This document shows positions 34,360 to 46,069 of a stretch of 64,000 nt of DNA, in pieces. The translations under genes were made by a program, and so were the position numbers. The notes beneath the pieces are model-generated. The model was not told the origin of the DNA and did not search any database. It saw only the letters and a program-made list of their open reading frames with translations. Every line of letters starts with the position of its first letter. Within the stretch, counting starts at the first letter, position 1. The DNA is taken from assembly GCF_040100845.1 (NCBI RefSeq), contig NZ_JAZHSH010000001.1, forward strand, positions 3,022,501 to 3,086,500. Direction: 5' to 3'. This stretch comes from Chengkuizengella sp. SCS-71B (lineage in GTDB: Bacteria; Bacillota; Bacilli; Paenibacillales; KCTC-33759).

Positions 34360-35223
34360 TTATTTCTTTTTTATTGGAATCCAAATTTCACATCGATAAT
34401 TTGGGTTTGTATCATCACCTGGAGGAATCAACTCGATTTCAGGTACCCCTGCGAGTTGCTCATATCCAGTTGAAGGAAACCATTCTGTATAGATGCGATC
34501 CCATACTTTTGAAGCTGCATCTGGCATCGCACCAATGGATTCAAAAACAGCCCATGAAGCCGAAGGAATCTCTTTTTGCTCATAATTTTTCATATCTTCA
34601 TTATTACTGATCATTGTACCAATAAAGTAGGTAAATTCTTCTTTTTCATGATCTATGTCCATAATTACACCTAGTAGTTCCATTTGTCCTGTAATAGAAA
34701 GAATATGTATATCAACACTTTCTTGCCGTATCTTCTCTCTAAATTTTAAAATATGTACTCTGGACTTCTCTTTCACCATAGGCACTTTTATTCCCCTTCC
34801 TAATACTTTAAAACTGTCTTTCTTCATAATTTTATAATTCATTTCCTTTTCTCCTTTTAAAGAAATATGAAATGTGATTCGTGGAAAGGCGACTAATGAA
34901 ACGTCCGATTCCCTTACTTGTGACGGGGAAATGCCATGCACTCTCCGGAATGCTTTTGAGAATGACTCTGGTGTTTCATACCCATACTTTAAAGCAACAT
35001 TGATCACTTTTGTTTTCGTATCAGTCAACTCTTGAGCAGCTAATGTTAACCTCCGTTTTCGTATATATTCAGCTACTGTATAACCTGTTAGCATATGGAA
35101 CATTCGTTGAAAGTGAAACTTAGAACTGAATGACTTACTTGCTAATACTGATATTTCTATTTTTTGATTCATGTTCTTTTCAATGTAATCAATACATTCA
35201 TTCATGCTTTGAAGCATATTCAT
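34360..35223 (-). CDS. AraC-family regulator with GyrI-like effector domain
   Basis: 287 residues. The N-terminal AraC/XylS double HTH (residues 1-105: NMNQKIEISVLASKSFSSKF, SKAFRRVHGISPSQVRESD) is followed by a GyrI-like small-molecule domain (about 125-285: FKVLGRGIKVPMV, MGVIMDIDHEKEEFTYFIG, ASWAVFESIGAMPDA, EWFPSTGYEQL). This is the Rob/SoxS-like layout used by Bacillales multidrug sensors. Such proteins bind cationic or hydrophobic compounds and activate exporters or detoxifiers. It is followed by the MBL hydrolase, a likely target. Confidence 0.9.
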   Translation of the reverse strand: MNMLQSMNECIDYIEKNMNQKIEISVLASKSFSSKFHFQRMFHMLTGYTVAEYIRKRRLTLAAQELTDTKTKVINVALKYGYETPESFSKAFRRVHGISPSQVRESDVSLVAFPRITFHISLKGEKEMNYKIMKKDSFKVLGRGIKVPMVKEKSRVHILKFREKIRQESVDIHILSITGQMELLGVIMDIDHEKEEFTYFIGTMISNNEDMKNYEQKEIPSASWAVFESIGAMPDAASKVWDRIYTEWFPSTGYEQLAGVPEIELIPPGDDTNPNYRCEIWIPIKKK

Positions 35224-35315
35224 AAATTTACCCCCTCAACTTCAATTTTAAGTTTAACAGTGAATTTAAGTTTAAACCTGTCATTTTGTGCTCTTTATTG
35301 ACATAAAAAAATAGA

Positions 35316-35362
35316 AAAGTAAAAACCTGTGAATGCAATCTGCCATCCACAGGTTTTTTACA
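35316..35362 (-). terminator. Terminator of the fatty-acid degradation operon
   Basis: AAAAACCTGTG / CACAGGTTTTT 11-bp stem with a 16-base loop. T runs follow on both strands, so it can act in both directions. It stands about 33 bases after the fadF stop. Confidence 0.85.
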
Positions 35363-35394
35363 GTGACACTTGTATAAAACTTTTGAATCTTATA

Positions 35395-37443
35395 TTACAA
35401 GCTCTCAGCGATAATCTCTGCGATATCCCTAGCTTGAACTTTCTCTTCATCTTTTGCTTTTAATCCATCATCTACCATAGTGAGGCAATATGGACAACCT
35501 GTTGCGATTAGATCAGGTTTTGTTTCTAAAGCTTGTTCTGTTCTTTCAACGTTCACTCTCGTACCTTCTGTTTCTTCCATCCACATCATTCCTCCACCAG
35601 CACCACAACACATACTGTTGCTTCCTGAACGTTCCATTTCTACAAGTTCTACTCCTGGTATAGAGGATAAGGCTTGACGCGGAGCTTCATATTCATTATT
35701 GTGACGACCTAAATAACAAGGATCATGATAGGTAATCTTATCCATCATAGATTTATTAGGTTGAATCTTACCTTCTTCGATCCATTTTGAAATGAGCTGT
35801 GAGTGATGATAGACCTCAACATCCTCAGGCAATCCAAAATCTTGATATTCATTTTTAAACGTATGGAATGCGTGAGGGTCAATGGTAACAATCTTTTTAA
35901 CATTATAATTTTTAAATAATTCAACATTTTCTTCTGCAAGCATTTGATACAAATATTCATTACCTAAACGTCTTGCCGTATCACCGGAATTTTTTTCTTC
36001 ATTCCCTAATACTGCAAAAGAAATACCGGCTTTGTTCATAATTTCTACAAACGCTTCGGAGATTTTTTGACAACGTTTATCGTATGAACCCATAGAACCT
36101 ACATAAAATAAATATTCGAAGGATTCGGTATTTTGTACCTCTTCTACTTTATTGTCATCGTCCATTTGGTCCATCCAATTTTTACGATCTAAACGGTTTA
36201 ATCCCCATGGATTTCCTTGTCTTTCAATATTATTTAAAGCACGAGCCGCTTCGGCTGGCAAGCTTCCTTCCGTTAATACTAAATAACGACGCATATCCAT
36301 AATTTTATCAACATGTTCATTAGCAACAGGACATACTTCCTCACAGTTTCGGCAAGACGTACAAGCCCAAAGTTCTTGTTCCGTAACAACTTCACCTACT
36401 AAAGGAGTGTCCAGTTCAGTTTCAGTAGAAACAGCTAGTTCATTGGCAGTTGTTCCTCCAAATGCAAAAGCAGGCATCCAAGGAGTACGAGAAGTAATTG
36501 CTGCACCCTTGTTAGTTAAATGATCTCTCATATTCGTTATTAAATGCATTGGAGATAACATTTTTCCAGTTGACGCAGCCGGACAAACACTTGTACAACG
36601 ACCACATTCTACACACGCATACAGGTCTACCAATTGATTTTGTGTGAAATCTTCAATTTTTCCAGCTCCAAAAGACTCTGCATTCTCATCTTCTAAATCT
36701 ATTTTTTTCAATTTACCAGGAACACCTAGTTTTCTAATAAAGACATTGATAGGTGCAAAGAATAGATGAGCGTGCTTAGACTGTGGAACATATATTAAAA
36801 ATGTGTAGAGAATCAATAAATGAATCCACCAAAGAACATAAAATAGAACCCCAGCCACATTGCTACCCATCCAAGAAAATGCTAATACAAATAGGGAGCT
36901 GACAGGTTGAAGAGCATTTACCTCATGCCCTTTCCAAATCATTTCCAAACCACCTGACAATATTATAGAAAGCATTAAACTTGAAAGCAGTAAAATCACA
37001 ATACCTGCTTTCCAGCCACGTTTTAAACGGGCTAACTTTTCAACATATCGACGGTAAAAAGCATATCCAGTAGCTAATAACACTAGTAAAACTGTAATTT
37101 CCTGTATAAATACAAAAATCGGATAGAAGGAACCTAATGGTAAATGCCAACCTGGCACCAGTCCTTTACCAACCAAATCAATCGCACCAAATTGAATAAG
37201 GATAAATCCATAAAACATAACCAAGTGCATTATACCGCTCTTTTTATCCTTTAGTAATGTTTTATGACCAAACATATTCACTGCAATTTGTTTAAACCTT
37301 TGTTTATATTCTGGTTGTAAAGACTCTTCTTTTCCTAATTTAATAAATGAATAACGACTATACATGATGTGATAAAACAAATAGAAAACATATCCAGTGA
37401 GCAATAAAAATGCACAAAGCTGAATTATAGTTAATAGTTCCAT
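35395..37443 (-). CDS. fadF: Membrane-bound Fe-S oxidoreductase, EtfAB:quinone oxidoreductase (FadF-like)
   Basis: About 682 residues. The N-terminal part has five or six membrane helices (GYVFYLFYHIMYSR ... WIHLLILYTFLIYV), as in nitrate reductase gamma-type subunits. A two-cluster ferredoxin domain follows (CVECGRCTSVCPAAST and CTSCRNCEEVCPVANE), then heterodisulfide-reductase-like CCG domains (HDPCYLGRHN, SMCCGAGGGMMW, GCPYC). In Bacillus this FadF architecture takes electrons from the acyl-CoA dehydrogenase/Etf system and passes them to menaquinone. The last gene of the operon, it completes the electron path. Start chosen at ATG 37443 (AAAGGTGG upstream) rather than the GTG at 37455. Confidence 0.9.
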   Translation of the reverse strand: MELLTIIQLCAFLLLTGYVFYLFYHIMYSRYSFIKLGKEESLQPEYKQRFKQIAVNMFGHKTLLKDKKSGIMHLVMFYGFILIQFGAIDLVGKGLVPGWHLPLGSFYPIFVFIQEITVLLVLLATGYAFYRRYVEKLARLKRGWKAGIVILLLSSLMLSIILSGGLEMIWKGHEVNALQPVSSLFVLAFSWMGSNVAGVLFYVLWWIHLLILYTFLIYVPQSKHAHLFFAPINVFIRKLGVPGKLKKIDLEDENAESFGAGKIEDFTQNQLVDLYACVECGRCTSVCPAASTGKMLSPMHLITNMRDHLTNKGAAITSRTPWMPAFAFGGTTANELAVSTETELDTPLVGEVVTEQELWACTSCRNCEEVCPVANEHVDKIMDMRRYLVLTEGSLPAEAARALNNIERQGNPWGLNRLDRKNWMDQMDDDNKVEEVQNTESFEYLFYVGSMGSYDKRCQKISEAFVEIMNKAGISFAVLGNEEKNSGDTARRLGNEYLYQMLAEENVELFKNYNVKKIVTIDPHAFHTFKNEYQDFGLPEDVEVYHHSQLISKWIEEGKIQPNKSMMDKITYHDPCYLGRHNNEYEAPRQALSSIPGVELVEMERSGSNSMCCGAGGGMMWMEETEGTRVNVERTEQALETKPDLIATGCPYCLTMVDDGLKAKDEEKVQARDIAEIIAESL

Positions 37444-37457
37444 AAAATCACCCACCT

Positions 37458-37874
37458 TTATTTATTAATCACTCGATATGAGCCTGTTGCTTTTGCAACA
37501 AGCTGCCCATCTTCACTTCTAATTTCTCCCTCAGTTGTAAGGGTATTATTTGTTTGATGTATAACTTTTGCATTTACCTTTAACGTTCCATCTTTTAAAG
37601 CAGTTAAATAATGGATGTTTAACGTGGTAGTAACTAAGTTATCATCAGGGCGGGCTACAACAACTGCCAGCCCCATGATACTATCTAACACGGTGGCGTG
37701 AACGCCACCGTGTATGATTCCATTTGGATTAAGATGCATGGGTTCAACCTTAATGGAACCAAAAATTTGATCGTCTTTTATTTCAGTAACTTCACTATTA
37801 ATGAGTTCCATAAATGTGCCTTTCACTTTTTCTGCTAACATATTCTGAAAGGCTTCCCATTCTTTTTGATTCAT
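37458..37874 (-). CDS. PaaI-type hotdog-fold thioesterase
   Basis: 138 residues, a single hotdog domain. The PaaI-like motif HGGVHATVLDSIMGLA gives the catalytic Asp on the central helix, and NIHYLTALKDGTLKVNAKV forms the sheet. Members hydrolyse acyl-CoA thioesters; in a beta-oxidation operon it most likely releases stalled acyl-CoA intermediates or excess acyl-CoA to free CoA (inference). It lies 8 bases after fadE and 14 before fadF, so is cotranscribed with them. Length is normal. Confidence 0.88.
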   Translation of the reverse strand: MNQKEWEAFQNMLAEKVKGTFMELINSEVTEIKDDQIFGSIKVEPMHLNPNGIIHGGVHATVLDSIMGLAVVVARPDDNLVTTTLNIHYLTALKDGTLKVNAKVIHQTNNTLTTEGEIRSEDGQLVAKATGSYRVINK

Positions 37875-37882
37875 ACTTTCAC

Positions 37883-39661
37883 CTAAACTACATACTGATC
37901 AGATTGAATGATCTTATCAGCTATTTCTCTTTTAATGTGTAATAAGTTTTTAGGTTTGAAACGAACTAATTTCTTTAAGATGGAAAGAACCATTAAGGCA
38001 GAATCACCATCATCCATAGAAACAATTCCTTCTTTAGCCATCAACTCAATTTTTGTAAATGCTTCTTGAGCAAATGCAACTGTTAGGTTTAACTTTTGTT
38101 TGGACTTTTCTAATCCATCTCTAGCAATTGCTTTTTCTGTTCTTAAGATTGTGGATTCTAATGCATAGATTTGAATTGCTAAATTTGAGATGATTTCTAA
38201 AATTTCTTGCTCATCTTGTAAAGCTTGCTTATATTTCTTAACAGCAGTTCCACCAACCATTAAAAAGATCTTTTTAGCAGATGCAAGCATTGCTTTTTCT
38301 TTTTCTAATGGTGTGTCTTCGTCAATCATCGGCGGCATGTAGGCTACTAATTCTTGCTCTAAATTAGCTGCTACTTCCATCATAGGCAATTCGCCTTTCA
38401 TCGCTTTACGGAATAACATATCTGGAATTAATAAACGATTAATTTCATTCGTTCCTTCAAAAATTCTATTGATTCTAGAATCTCTATAAATTCTTTCTAC
38501 TTTATACTCTTGTGTAAATCCATAACCACCATGAATTTGAACTGCTTCATCTGAAACAAAATCCAAACACTCTGATGCAAATACTTTGTTAACAGAACAT
38601 TCTAATGCATAATCTGCAACTTTTTTCACTACATCTTTCTGATAGTTTTCATCATTTACATCTAAGGTTTTTAGAGCATCATCCATTAATCCACCAGTTC
38701 TGTAAACGACACTTTCTGTTGCATAAGTGTTAATAGCCATGTCAGCTATCTTCTTTTGCATAAGTGGAAATTCTACTAAAGCTTTACCAAATTGTTTTCT
38801 TTGTTTTGCATATTCAACAGAAAGATCAATTGCCCATTTGGATGTTCCTAAACAACCAGCTCCTAAAGAATAACGACCTAAGTTAAGAATGTTAAAGGCG
38901 ATTACATGCCCTTTACCAATCTCTCCTAATAAATTTTCAACAGGTACTTTTACATCTTCTAATATAAGTGAACGTGTTGATGAACCTTTAATTCCCATTT
39001 TCTTTTCTTCTGGACCCGTAGATACACCTTCAAAAGATTTTTCCACGATAAAGGCTGTGAATTTGTCCCCATCTACTTTCGCATATACAACAAATACATC
39101 AGCAAACGCTGCATTAGTAATAAATTGTTTAGTCCCATTTAAGACATAATGTTTACCATCTTCACTTAAAACAGCTGTTGTTTTTGCACCTAATGCATCT
39201 GAACCTGAAGATGGTTCAGTTAAACAGTATGCAGCTAGTTTTTCACCAGTAACTAGAGAAGGTAAATATCTAGATTTTTGATCATCATTTCCGAAAAGTG
39301 CAATGGGTTGAGTTCCAATCCCTACATGTGCACCCACACTTAAAGCAAATGAACTACCACGAACTAGTTTCTCACCAATTAAAGTAGAACTAATTTTATC
39401 TAAATTCGTCCCACCATATGTTTCAGGAATTGCCGCACCCAATAAACCTAATTCTCCAGCTTTTTGCAATAAATTAACGAGTAAATCAAAGTCCTGTGTT
39501 TCAATTCTTTCATCTACTGGTGCGATTTCATTTTCTACAAAATCAGCTGTCATTCCTGCTATCATTTTATGTTCTTCTGAAAAATCCTCAGGTGTAAATA
39601 CCGATGAAGCATCAACATCACCTAATAAATAACTTCCACCTTTAGCAACTTCTTTAATCAT
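37883..39661 (-). CDS. fadE: Acyl-CoA dehydrogenase
   Basis: About 592 residues, the long form with a C-terminal extension found in Bacillus FadE. The acyl-CoA dehydrogenase core is intact: [19 protein letters not shown] (FAD-binding), [35 protein letters not shown], and [39 protein letters not shown] holds the catalytic Glu. It catalyses the first oxidation of beta-oxidation and passes electrons to EtfAB. The frame extends to 39691, but GAGGAGGAA stands 6 bases before the ATG at 39661, so this is the start. About 130 bases separate it from fadA, and a hairpin (GACCCAGC..GCTGGATC) sits in the gap. Confidence 0.95.
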   Translation of the reverse strand: MIKEVAKGGSYLLGDVDASSVFTPEDFSEEHKMIAGMTADFVENEIAPVDERIETQDFDLLVNLLQKAGELGLLGAAIPETYGGTNLDKISSTLIGEKLVRGSSFALSVGAHVGIGTQPIALFGNDDQKSRYLPSLVTGEKLAAYCLTEPSSGSDALGAKTTAVLSEDGKHYVLNGTKQFITNAAFADVFVVYAKVDGDKFTAFIVEKSFEGVSTGPEEKKMGIKGSSTRSLILEDVKVPVENLLGEIGKGHVIAFNILNLGRYSLGAGCLGTSKWAIDLSVEYAKQRKQFGKALVEFPLMQKKIADMAINTYATESVVYRTGGLMDDALKTLDVNDENYQKDVVKKVADYALECSVNKVFASECLDFVSDEAVQIHGGYGFTQEYKVERIYRDSRINRIFEGTNEINRLLIPDMLFRKAMKGELPMMEVAANLEQELVAYMPPMIDEDTPLEKEKAMLASAKKIFLMVGGTAVKKYKQALQDEQEILEIISNLAIQIYALESTILRTEKAIARDGLEKSKQKLNLTVAFAQEAFTKIELMAKEGIVSMDDGDSALMVLSILKKLVRFKPKNLLHIKREIADKIIQSDQYVV

Positions 39662-39791
39662 CTTAAATTCCTCCTCAAAATTATAACACACATATTAGTT
39701 GTCTGTACCACACATTAAGTGGCAATTTATAACCGACCCAGCTCTAAGGCTGGATCGAATTCATTTCGGATCTGAAATTTAGAGTTTAATT

Positions 39792-40970
39792 TTAAACAAA
39801 TTCAAATACCCCAGCAGCGCCCATACCACCGCCAATACACATGCTAACCACACCATATTTACTATTTCTGCGTTTTGCTTCATGTAACAATGTTGTAGTT
39901 AATTTAGCACCTGTACATCCTAGTGGATGACCTAATGCAATCGCTCCTCCATTAACATTTACCTTATCTGGATTAATTTTTAATGTTTCCATTACAGCAA
40001 GAGCTTGAGCTGCAAAAGCTTCATTGATTTCAAATAAATCAATTTGGTCTAACGTTAATCCCGCAAGTTCTAATGCTTTTGGAATAGCTACAACAGGACC
40101 AATTCCCATAACTTCTGGACCTACACCTCCAACAGCAAAGCTGCGGAAAATAGCCATTGGTTTTAATCCTAATTGATCTGCTTTTTCTCTAGACATAACT
40201 ACAACCGCTGAAGCTCCATCATTCATTTGAGATGCGTTTCCAGCTGTTACGGAACCTCCTTGTAAAAATGCAGGTCTTAATTTAGACAACACTTCTACAC
40301 TTGTACTTGCACGAACACCTTCGTCTGTATCAAACATAAAGGATACTTCTTCTTGTTTACCAGCATCATTTATAATCGTCTGCTTAACTGGAACAGGAAC
40401 AATTTCTTCTTTGAATTTTCCAGATTCAATTGCAGCCGCTGCTTTTTGATGACTACTTACAGCAAAAGCATCTTGTTTTTCACGAGATACTTCATATTCA
40501 CTTGCTACATTCTCAGCTGTATTCCCCATGGAAATATATACCTCAGGGCGATGATCTACCAAATATGGATTTGGTTGAGGTTTAAATCCTGACATAGGTA
40601 CATGACTCATGCTCTCTATCCCACCCGCAACAATCACATCTGAGAATCCACTCATGATTCGTTCTGCTGCAAAAGCAATAGATTGTAAACCAGAAGAACA
40701 AAAACGATTAATGGTTAAACCAGGTACTGAATCCGGTAATCCTGCTCTTAAAGCTGCAATACGTCCCATATTTAAACCTTGTTCACCTTCAGGCATAGCA
40801 CAACCGATAATGACATCTTCAATTTCATCAGGAGATAATCCAGGAGTACGTTTAACAACCTCCTCAATTACAAGACCTCCTAAATCTTCTGCACGTGTAT
40901 TTGCAAGAGAACCTTTATGAGCTTTACCCATTGGTGTTCTCACTGCTGAAACAATAACAGCTTCTTTCAT
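39792..40970 (-). CDS. fadA: Acetyl-CoA C-acyltransferase (3-ketoacyl-CoA thiolase)
   Basis: 392 residues, normal length. The nucleophile is C91 in [14 protein letters not shown]; the second site includes [19 protein letters not shown] with the catalytic His, and the base Cys in [12 protein letters not shown]. It is a degradative thiolase that splits 3-ketoacyl-CoA with CoA, the last step of each beta-oxidation cycle. It lies downstream of fadN (a 40-base gap), as in Bacillus subtilis, and precedes fadE. RBS is AGAGGAG. Confidence 0.96.
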   Translation of the reverse strand: MKEAVIVSAVRTPMGKAHKGSLANTRAEDLGGLVIEEVVKRTPGLSPDEIEDVIIGCAMPEGEQGLNMGRIAALRAGLPDSVPGLTINRFCSSGLQSIAFAAERIMSGFSDVIVAGGIESMSHVPMSGFKPQPNPYLVDHRPEVYISMGNTAENVASEYEVSREKQDAFAVSSHQKAAAAIESGKFKEEIVPVPVKQTIINDAGKQEEVSFMFDTDEGVRASTSVEVLSKLRPAFLQGGSVTAGNASQMNDGASAVVVMSREKADQLGLKPMAIFRSFAVGGVGPEVMGIGPVVAIPKALELAGLTLDQIDLFEINEAFAAQALAVMETLKINPDKVNVNGGAIALGHPLGCTGAKLTTTLLHEAKRRNSKYGVVSMCIGGGMGAAGVFEFV

Positions 40971-41010
40971 AATATTACTCCTCTCAAAGTAAGACTTATA
41001 TAAAATACTT

Positions 41011-43371
41011 TTAATTTCTCAAAGGTCTTCTTTTTAATAACATATGCTGCATTCTAGCTTGGCTTTTTGGTTCACCTAAAAGACTCAAAAATGCTTCTTT
41101 TTCTAGATCTAAAATATATTGCTCATCAACTAATGTATTCGCTGGGATATTTCCACCTGTTAAAATGTTAGCAAGTCTAGTCCCTATTAATTCATCGTGG
41201 TCACTGATATAACCTGAAGACTTCATGTGATATAAGCCCATCTTTAATGTAGCTAGACCAGGTTCTCCGACAACTCTGATTTTTTTAGCTTGAGGTGCTT
41301 CATATCCTGCAATGGACATGCCTAATACGGCCTGTTTTGCATCATGAAGTAAATAATCTGAATTGACAGTAACTCGATCTGTTTCTCTTAAATATCCAAG
41401 GTCCCTAGCTTCTGCGGCACTAGTTGATACCTTTGCCTGACCAATGTTCTCAAATACTCGGTTAACAAACGGCTGTAGATCAATTGTTTTGTTGATATCC
41501 ATTGGTACCGTATTACGATATAACATTTCCTTCGTTCCGCCACCTGCTGGGATTAAACCAACACCTACTTCTACTAACCCCATGTATGTTTCAGCTGATG
41601 CTTGCACATGTGGTGCAGGAATAACAAGCTCTACTCCTCCGCCTAAACACATATTGAATGGAGCAGATACGATTGGTTTTTCAAAATATTTCATATTCAT
41701 CGCAACTTGATGATAAGTAGTAATCATCTGATCAATTTCAAACCAGTTTTCATCCTGAGCTTCCATTAACATCATCATTAAATTTGCACCAACGCAAAAG
41801 TGTTTTTCTTGATGTCCAATTACAAGACCACGATAATTCTTTCTTACTTCCTCAAAAGAATGAAGGAACATTTGTAATACATCAGGTCCAACAGTACTGT
41901 TTGGTGAATGGAATTGTAAACAAGCAATGTCATCACCAATATCAATTAAACTTGCACCTGTATTCTTTTTAATAACACCATTTTTCTCTTTTATTAATTC
42001 TAAATCTATAAATTCTTTTGGTATCTCTTTCTCATTTAAGCCACCATCTATTTTTATATAAAAAGTTTTATCTTCTTCTTTCTGGTAAAATGATGTTTTA
42101 CCATCTGAAAGCATTTTTTCAATCCATGCTGGGATTACTTCTCCCTCTTCTTTCATTCGAGCAACGGTAGATTCTAAACCTACAGCATCCCAAGCTTCAA
42201 AAGGTCCAAGCTCCCAATTGAATCCCCATCTCATTGCATCATCGATGGCTGAAATGTCATCAGCAATTTCCGGTACTTTACTAGCAGAATACAACCAGCT
42301 TTTTTTCATAATCTCCCAAACAAATTTTCCTGCTGCATCATCGGAAGTAATTAAGGCTTTTAATTTCCCTTTTAAACCTTTTGCATTTTTTGCGTTTTCA
42401 ACAGAAGTAAATTTCGTTTTTGTTTTAGGAACATAACTTTTACTCTGAATGTCAAATTGTAAAATTTCTTTTCCTGCATCAGTTCGTTGTTTCTGATAAA
42501 AACCTTTTTTTGTTTTCTCGCCTAATTGACCGTTTTTCACCATCTCAGTCAACAGCTCAGGAACTTTAAAGATTTCCTTCTCAGGTCCTTCACCTACATT
42601 TTCATAAACATTATTTGCAACAAATACAAATGTGTCCAATCCTACTAAATCTAAAGTTCTAAAAGTAGCACTTTTTGGTCTACCTGTAAGTGGTCCAGTC
42701 AACTGATCTACATCAGCTACGGACAATCCAAACTTCTCCATTTCATGTAAAACGACCATTAATCCATATGTCCCAATTCTGTTTGCAATGAAGTTAGGTG
42801 TATCTTTAGCTATAACAATCCCTTTACCTAACTTTCTTTCACAAAACTTCGCCATCATTTGTACAATGTTAGGATCTGTTGCCTCTGTTGGTATCAACTC
42901 TAGTAACTTCATATATCTTGGAGGATTAAAGAAATGGGTGCCTAAAAAGTTCTTTTTTAATGAATCTGATAAATCTTCAGATATTTGTTGAATAGAAATT
43001 CCTGAAGTATTAGAACTTACAATCGTGCCTGGTTTCCAATGTTGTTCTACCTTACTAAGCAGTTGTTTTTTAATTTCTAGATTTTCTATAACAACCTCAA
43101 TGACCCAATCAACCTCAGAAACACGATGAAGATCATCTTCAAAATTTCCTACTTTAATAAGTTCTAAAGATTGTTTAGAATATATTGGACTCGGCTTTGC
43201 TTTTAAAAGATTTTTTTTCGCAGTCTTTGCTAACACATTAGGATCTTTTTCCCCTTCTATCACTCTGTCTAAAAGGAAAGTTTCAATACCTACATTTGCT
43301 AAATGAGCAGCAATGGATGCACCCATCACGCCAGACCCTAATACAGCTGCTTTACGAATTTGTTTTTCCAT
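41011..43371 (-). CDS. fadN: 3-hydroxyacyl-CoA dehydrogenase / enoyl-CoA hydratase
   Basis: 786 residues, the Bacillus FadN architecture. The N-terminal NAD-binding domain ([21 protein letters not shown]) is followed by the 3HCDH C-terminal domain ([13 protein letters not shown]), and the enoyl-CoA hydratase/crotonase domain lies at the C-terminal third ([34 protein letters not shown]). It hydrates enoyl-CoA and oxidises the hydroxy product with NAD+. Domain order is opposite to E. coli FadB. It lies 16 bases after lcfA. RBS GGAGG is present. Confidence 0.95.
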   Translation of the reverse strand: MEKQIRKAAVLGSGVMGASIAAHLANVGIETFLLDRVIEGEKDPNVLAKTAKKNLLKAKPSPIYSKQSLELIKVGNFEDDLHRVSEVDWVIEVVIENLEIKKQLLSKVEQHWKPGTIVSSNTSGISIQQISEDLSDSLKKNFLGTHFFNPPRYMKLLELIPTEATDPNIVQMMAKFCERKLGKGIVIAKDTPNFIANRIGTYGLMVVLHEMEKFGLSVADVDQLTGPLTGRPKSATFRTLDLVGLDTFVFVANNVYENVGEGPEKEIFKVPELLTEMVKNGQLGEKTKKGFYQKQRTDAGKEILQFDIQSKSYVPKTKTKFTSVENAKNAKGLKGKLKALITSDDAAGKFVWEIMKKSWLYSASKVPEIADDISAIDDAMRWGFNWELGPFEAWDAVGLESTVARMKEEGEVIPAWIEKMLSDGKTSFYQKEEDKTFYIKIDGGLNEKEIPKEFIDLELIKEKNGVIKKNTGASLIDIGDDIACLQFHSPNSTVGPDVLQMFLHSFEEVRKNYRGLVIGHQEKHFCVGANLMMMLMEAQDENWFEIDQMITTYHQVAMNMKYFEKPIVSAPFNMCLGGGVELVIPAPHVQASAETYMGLVEVGVGLIPAGGGTKEMLYRNTVPMDINKTIDLQPFVNRVFENIGQAKVSTSAAEARDLGYLRETDRVTVNSDYLLHDAKQAVLGMSIAGYEAPQAKKIRVVGEPGLATLKMGLYHMKSSGYISDHDELIGTRLANILTGGNIPANTLVDEQYILDLEKEAFLSLLGEPKSQARMQHMLLKRRPLRN

Positions 43372-43387
43372 ACTTTACCTCCTGGTT

Positions 43388-45061
43388 TTATTCTTCGAGT
43401 GTGGCAGCATGTTCTTCTGCCAATACTCTACGTAATATTTTTCCAACCATTGATTTAGGAAGCTCATCACGAAATTCATATATTCTCGGGACTTTATATG
43501 AAGCTAAATTAGTACGGCAATATTGATTCAGCGCTTCATCTGTTACATTTGAATCTTTCTTTCGAACAATATATGCTTTTACGGTTTCTCCACGATATTT
43601 GTCTGGAACTCCCAGAACAATAGCTTCCTTTACTGCTGGATGTTTATATAAAACCTCTTCAATTTCTCTAGGATATATATTGTAACCGCTTGCGATGATC
43701 ATATCTTTTTTACGATCTACAATATAAAAGTATCCTTTACTATCCATATAACCCATATCTCCAGTATATAACCAACCATCCCTTATTACTGCTGCTGTTT
43801 CCTCTGGTTGATTCCAGTATCCCTTCATGACTTGCGGTCCTTTTACAATGAGTTCACCGATTTCATGAGGAGCGACTTCTTCACCTAATTCGTTAACAAT
43901 CTTACTTTCTGTGTTTGGCCAAGGAATACCAATACTTCCTTCTACTCGATGTCCCCATATTGGATTCGCGATAACAACAGGAGAAGCTTCAGATAGTCCA
44001 TAACCTTCTACCAGCTTCCCATTGGTCAACTCTTCAAACCTTTGTTGCGTTGACACTGGTAATGGGGCTGAACCACTGATACAACATTCGATAGAAGAAA
44101 GATCCGTTTGATTGACTTTGGGATGGTTTATAATACCTTGATATAATGTTGGTGCCCCTGGGAAAATAGTAGGTTTCTGTGATTCTATTATTTTTAATAA
44201 TGAATCCACCTCAAACTTAGGAATTAAATTCACCACTGCACCTGATGAAATACTAAAGTTCATACAAGTGGTCATACCATAAACATGAAACAAAGGTACT
44301 ACCGCCAATACACTTCCTTGCCCTTTTTTTACTTTAACCCATGCTTGACATTGAATTGTGTTTGACACAAGATTCATATGAGTCAGCATCACTCCCTTAG
44401 AAACCCCTGTAGTACCACCCGTATATTGCAAAACTGCCACATCATCAGGTTTGCCTGGATTTTCTACTGGGTTGTCTGAAGCTTGTTGTAATTCTTTTTT
44501 TAATGATAGTACTTGCTCTTTTTCTACATTTAAACGTGTGTAAGGTCCTTTTTTAATTTTTTGCACTAAAGGATATAATGACTTTTTTATAAAGGGTAAA
44601 TGATCTTGTATGCTTGTGGTAAAAATATTCTCCAAATTGACCTTTTCTTTAACCGCTTTCACTCGGAAATAAACTAAATCAAGTGCAACGATAGTTTTAG
44701 CTCCCGAATCTTTCAGGTGATATTCAAGCTCTCTTTCTACATATAATGGATTCGTTTGAACAACAATGCCTCCCATAAATAAAACTCCATAATAACAATA
44801 AACATATTGAGGTATATTGGGAAGCATTATTGCTACACGATCTCCGGGTTTAACCCCTTTTTCCTTCAAAAGGTTAGCAAATTTATAAGCTTGTTTGATA
44901 AGGTCTTTATAGGTGATTTTTTTTCCATAAAAATAAATAGCATTATGATTGGGAAATTGCTCAGTTGAATTTTTCAAAAAATCTGATACTAATTGTGAAG
45001 GATATTCAAGATGCGGTTCAATTCCTTCTGGATAATTTTTTGTCCATGGATCCTTAGACAT
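43388..45061 (-). CDS. lcfA: Long-chain fatty-acid-CoA ligase
   Basis: About 557 residues. AMP-binding family with motif YTGGTTGVSKGVMLTHMN (P-loop), YGLSEASPVV, DGWLYTGDMGYMD and the C-terminal KDMIIASGYNIYPREIEEV, plus the final catalytic lysine in LPKSMVGKILRRVL. It activates fatty acids to acyl-CoA with ATP in the cytoplasm, feeding the rest of the operon. Start is ATG 45061 (GAGGTGG 8 bases upstream); the frame extends 4 codons further. It is 25 bases after etfA. Length matches Bacillus LcfA. Confidence 0.95.
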   Translation of the reverse strand: MSKDPWTKNYPEGIEPHLEYPSQLVSDFLKNSTEQFPNHNAIYFYGKKITYKDLIKQAYKFANLLKEKGVKPGDRVAIMLPNIPQYVYCYYGVLFMGGIVVQTNPLYVERELEYHLKDSGAKTIVALDLVYFRVKAVKEKVNLENIFTTSIQDHLPFIKKSLYPLVQKIKKGPYTRLNVEKEQVLSLKKELQQASDNPVENPGKPDDVAVLQYTGGTTGVSKGVMLTHMNLVSNTIQCQAWVKVKKGQGSVLAVVPLFHVYGMTTCMNFSISSGAVVNLIPKFEVDSLLKIIESQKPTIFPGAPTLYQGIINHPKVNQTDLSSIECCISGSAPLPVSTQQRFEELTNGKLVEGYGLSEASPVVIANPIWGHRVEGSIGIPWPNTESKIVNELGEEVAPHEIGELIVKGPQVMKGYWNQPEETAAVIRDGWLYTGDMGYMDSKGYFYIVDRKKDMIIASGYNIYPREIEEVLYKHPAVKEAIVLGVPDKYRGETVKAYIVRKKDSNVTDEALNQYCRTNLASYKVPRIYEFRDELPKSMVGKILRRVLAEEHAATLEE

Positions 45062-45085
45062 CAAAAAAACCACCTCACCATATTG

Positions 45086-46069
45086 TTATGAAGCTTGTTT
45101 GTTAATTACCTTTTTAAAGTACTCTGTTAACATTGGCACTACTTCAAATAGATCTCCAACAATTCCAAAATCAGCAATATCAAATATTGGCGCTTCAGGA
45201 TCTTTATTAATAGCTACGATGATTTTTGAATTAGACATTCCTGCTAGATGTTGAATTGCTCCAGAAATCCCACAGGCAATATATAAATCTGGTGTTACAA
45301 CTTTACCCGTCTGTCCAATCTGTAAAGAATAATCGCAATATTCAGCATCACACGCACCTCTTGAAGCTCCAACAGCTGCACCGAGAACATCTGCTAATTC
45401 TTTAATAGGCTCAAACCCTTCAGTACTTTTTACTCCTCTACCTCCAGATACAATGATTTTTGCCTCAGACAAATCTACACCTTCCGTTGCTTTTTGAACA
45501 ACTTCTTTTACAACTGTACGAATGTTTTCAATATTGACATTCATAGTGTCTTTGTTCACTGTACGACTGCTGTCCTCTGTACCACTCGGAATATTGTTAG
45601 GTCTTATCGTAGCAAAAATCTTTCCATCGATAACTTCCCTCTTTTGAAATGCTTTACCTGCATAAATTGGACGAGTAAATACAATGTTTCCGTTTTCAAT
45701 ATTTACATCTGTACAATCAGTAATAAGTCCACAGTTTAAATGGGATGCTAAACGAGGCGCAAAGTCTTTACAAGATGCAGTATGAGGCATCAAAATTACA
45801 TCTGGATTTTTTTCATTTAATATAGAAATAAAAGCCTGAGTGTAGGCATCTGTTGTATAATTTGTTAGCTCCTCATTGTTTACAACTAAAATTTCATCTG
45901 CTCCGTGAGCAGTAAGAGATTCAGCAAATGAATCTGGTTGTTCGCCGAAAATCACTGCAGTAATTTTCCCACCATCATTTACACGTTTTGCTGCATTTAA
46001 AACTTCAAAAGAAACATTACGTAAACTTCCATTTTTAATCTCAGCAAATACGATTACTTCTCTACCCAT
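45086..46069 (-). CDS. etfA: Electron transfer flavoprotein alpha subunit
   Basis: 327 residues. The N-terminal domain starts REVIVFAEIKNGSLRNVSFEVL. The FAD-binding C-terminal domain reads IVSGGRGVKSTEGFEPI, then ASRGACDAEYCDYSLQIGQTGKVV and ACGISGAIQHLAGM. It forms the EtfAB heterodimer that accepts electrons from FadE and delivers them to the membrane oxidoreductase FadF encoded at the end of the operon. Overlaps the etfB stop by 8 bases, so translation of the two subunits is coupled. All recognised FAD motifs are present. Confidence 0.96.
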   Translation of the reverse strand: MGREVIVFAEIKNGSLRNVSFEVLNAAKRVNDGGKITAVIFGEQPDSFAESLTAHGADEILVVNNEELTNYTTDAYTQAFISILNEKNPDVILMPHTASCKDFAPRLASHLNCGLITDCTDVNIENGNIVFTRPIYAGKAFQKREVIDGKIFATIRPNNIPSGTEDSSRTVNKDTMNVNIENIRTVVKEVVQKATEGVDLSEAKIIVSGGRGVKSTEGFEPIKELADVLGAAVGASRGACDAEYCDYSLQIGQTGKVVTPDLYIACGISGAIQHLAGMSNSKIIVAINKDPEAPIFDIADFGIVGDLFEVVPMLTEYFKKVINKQAS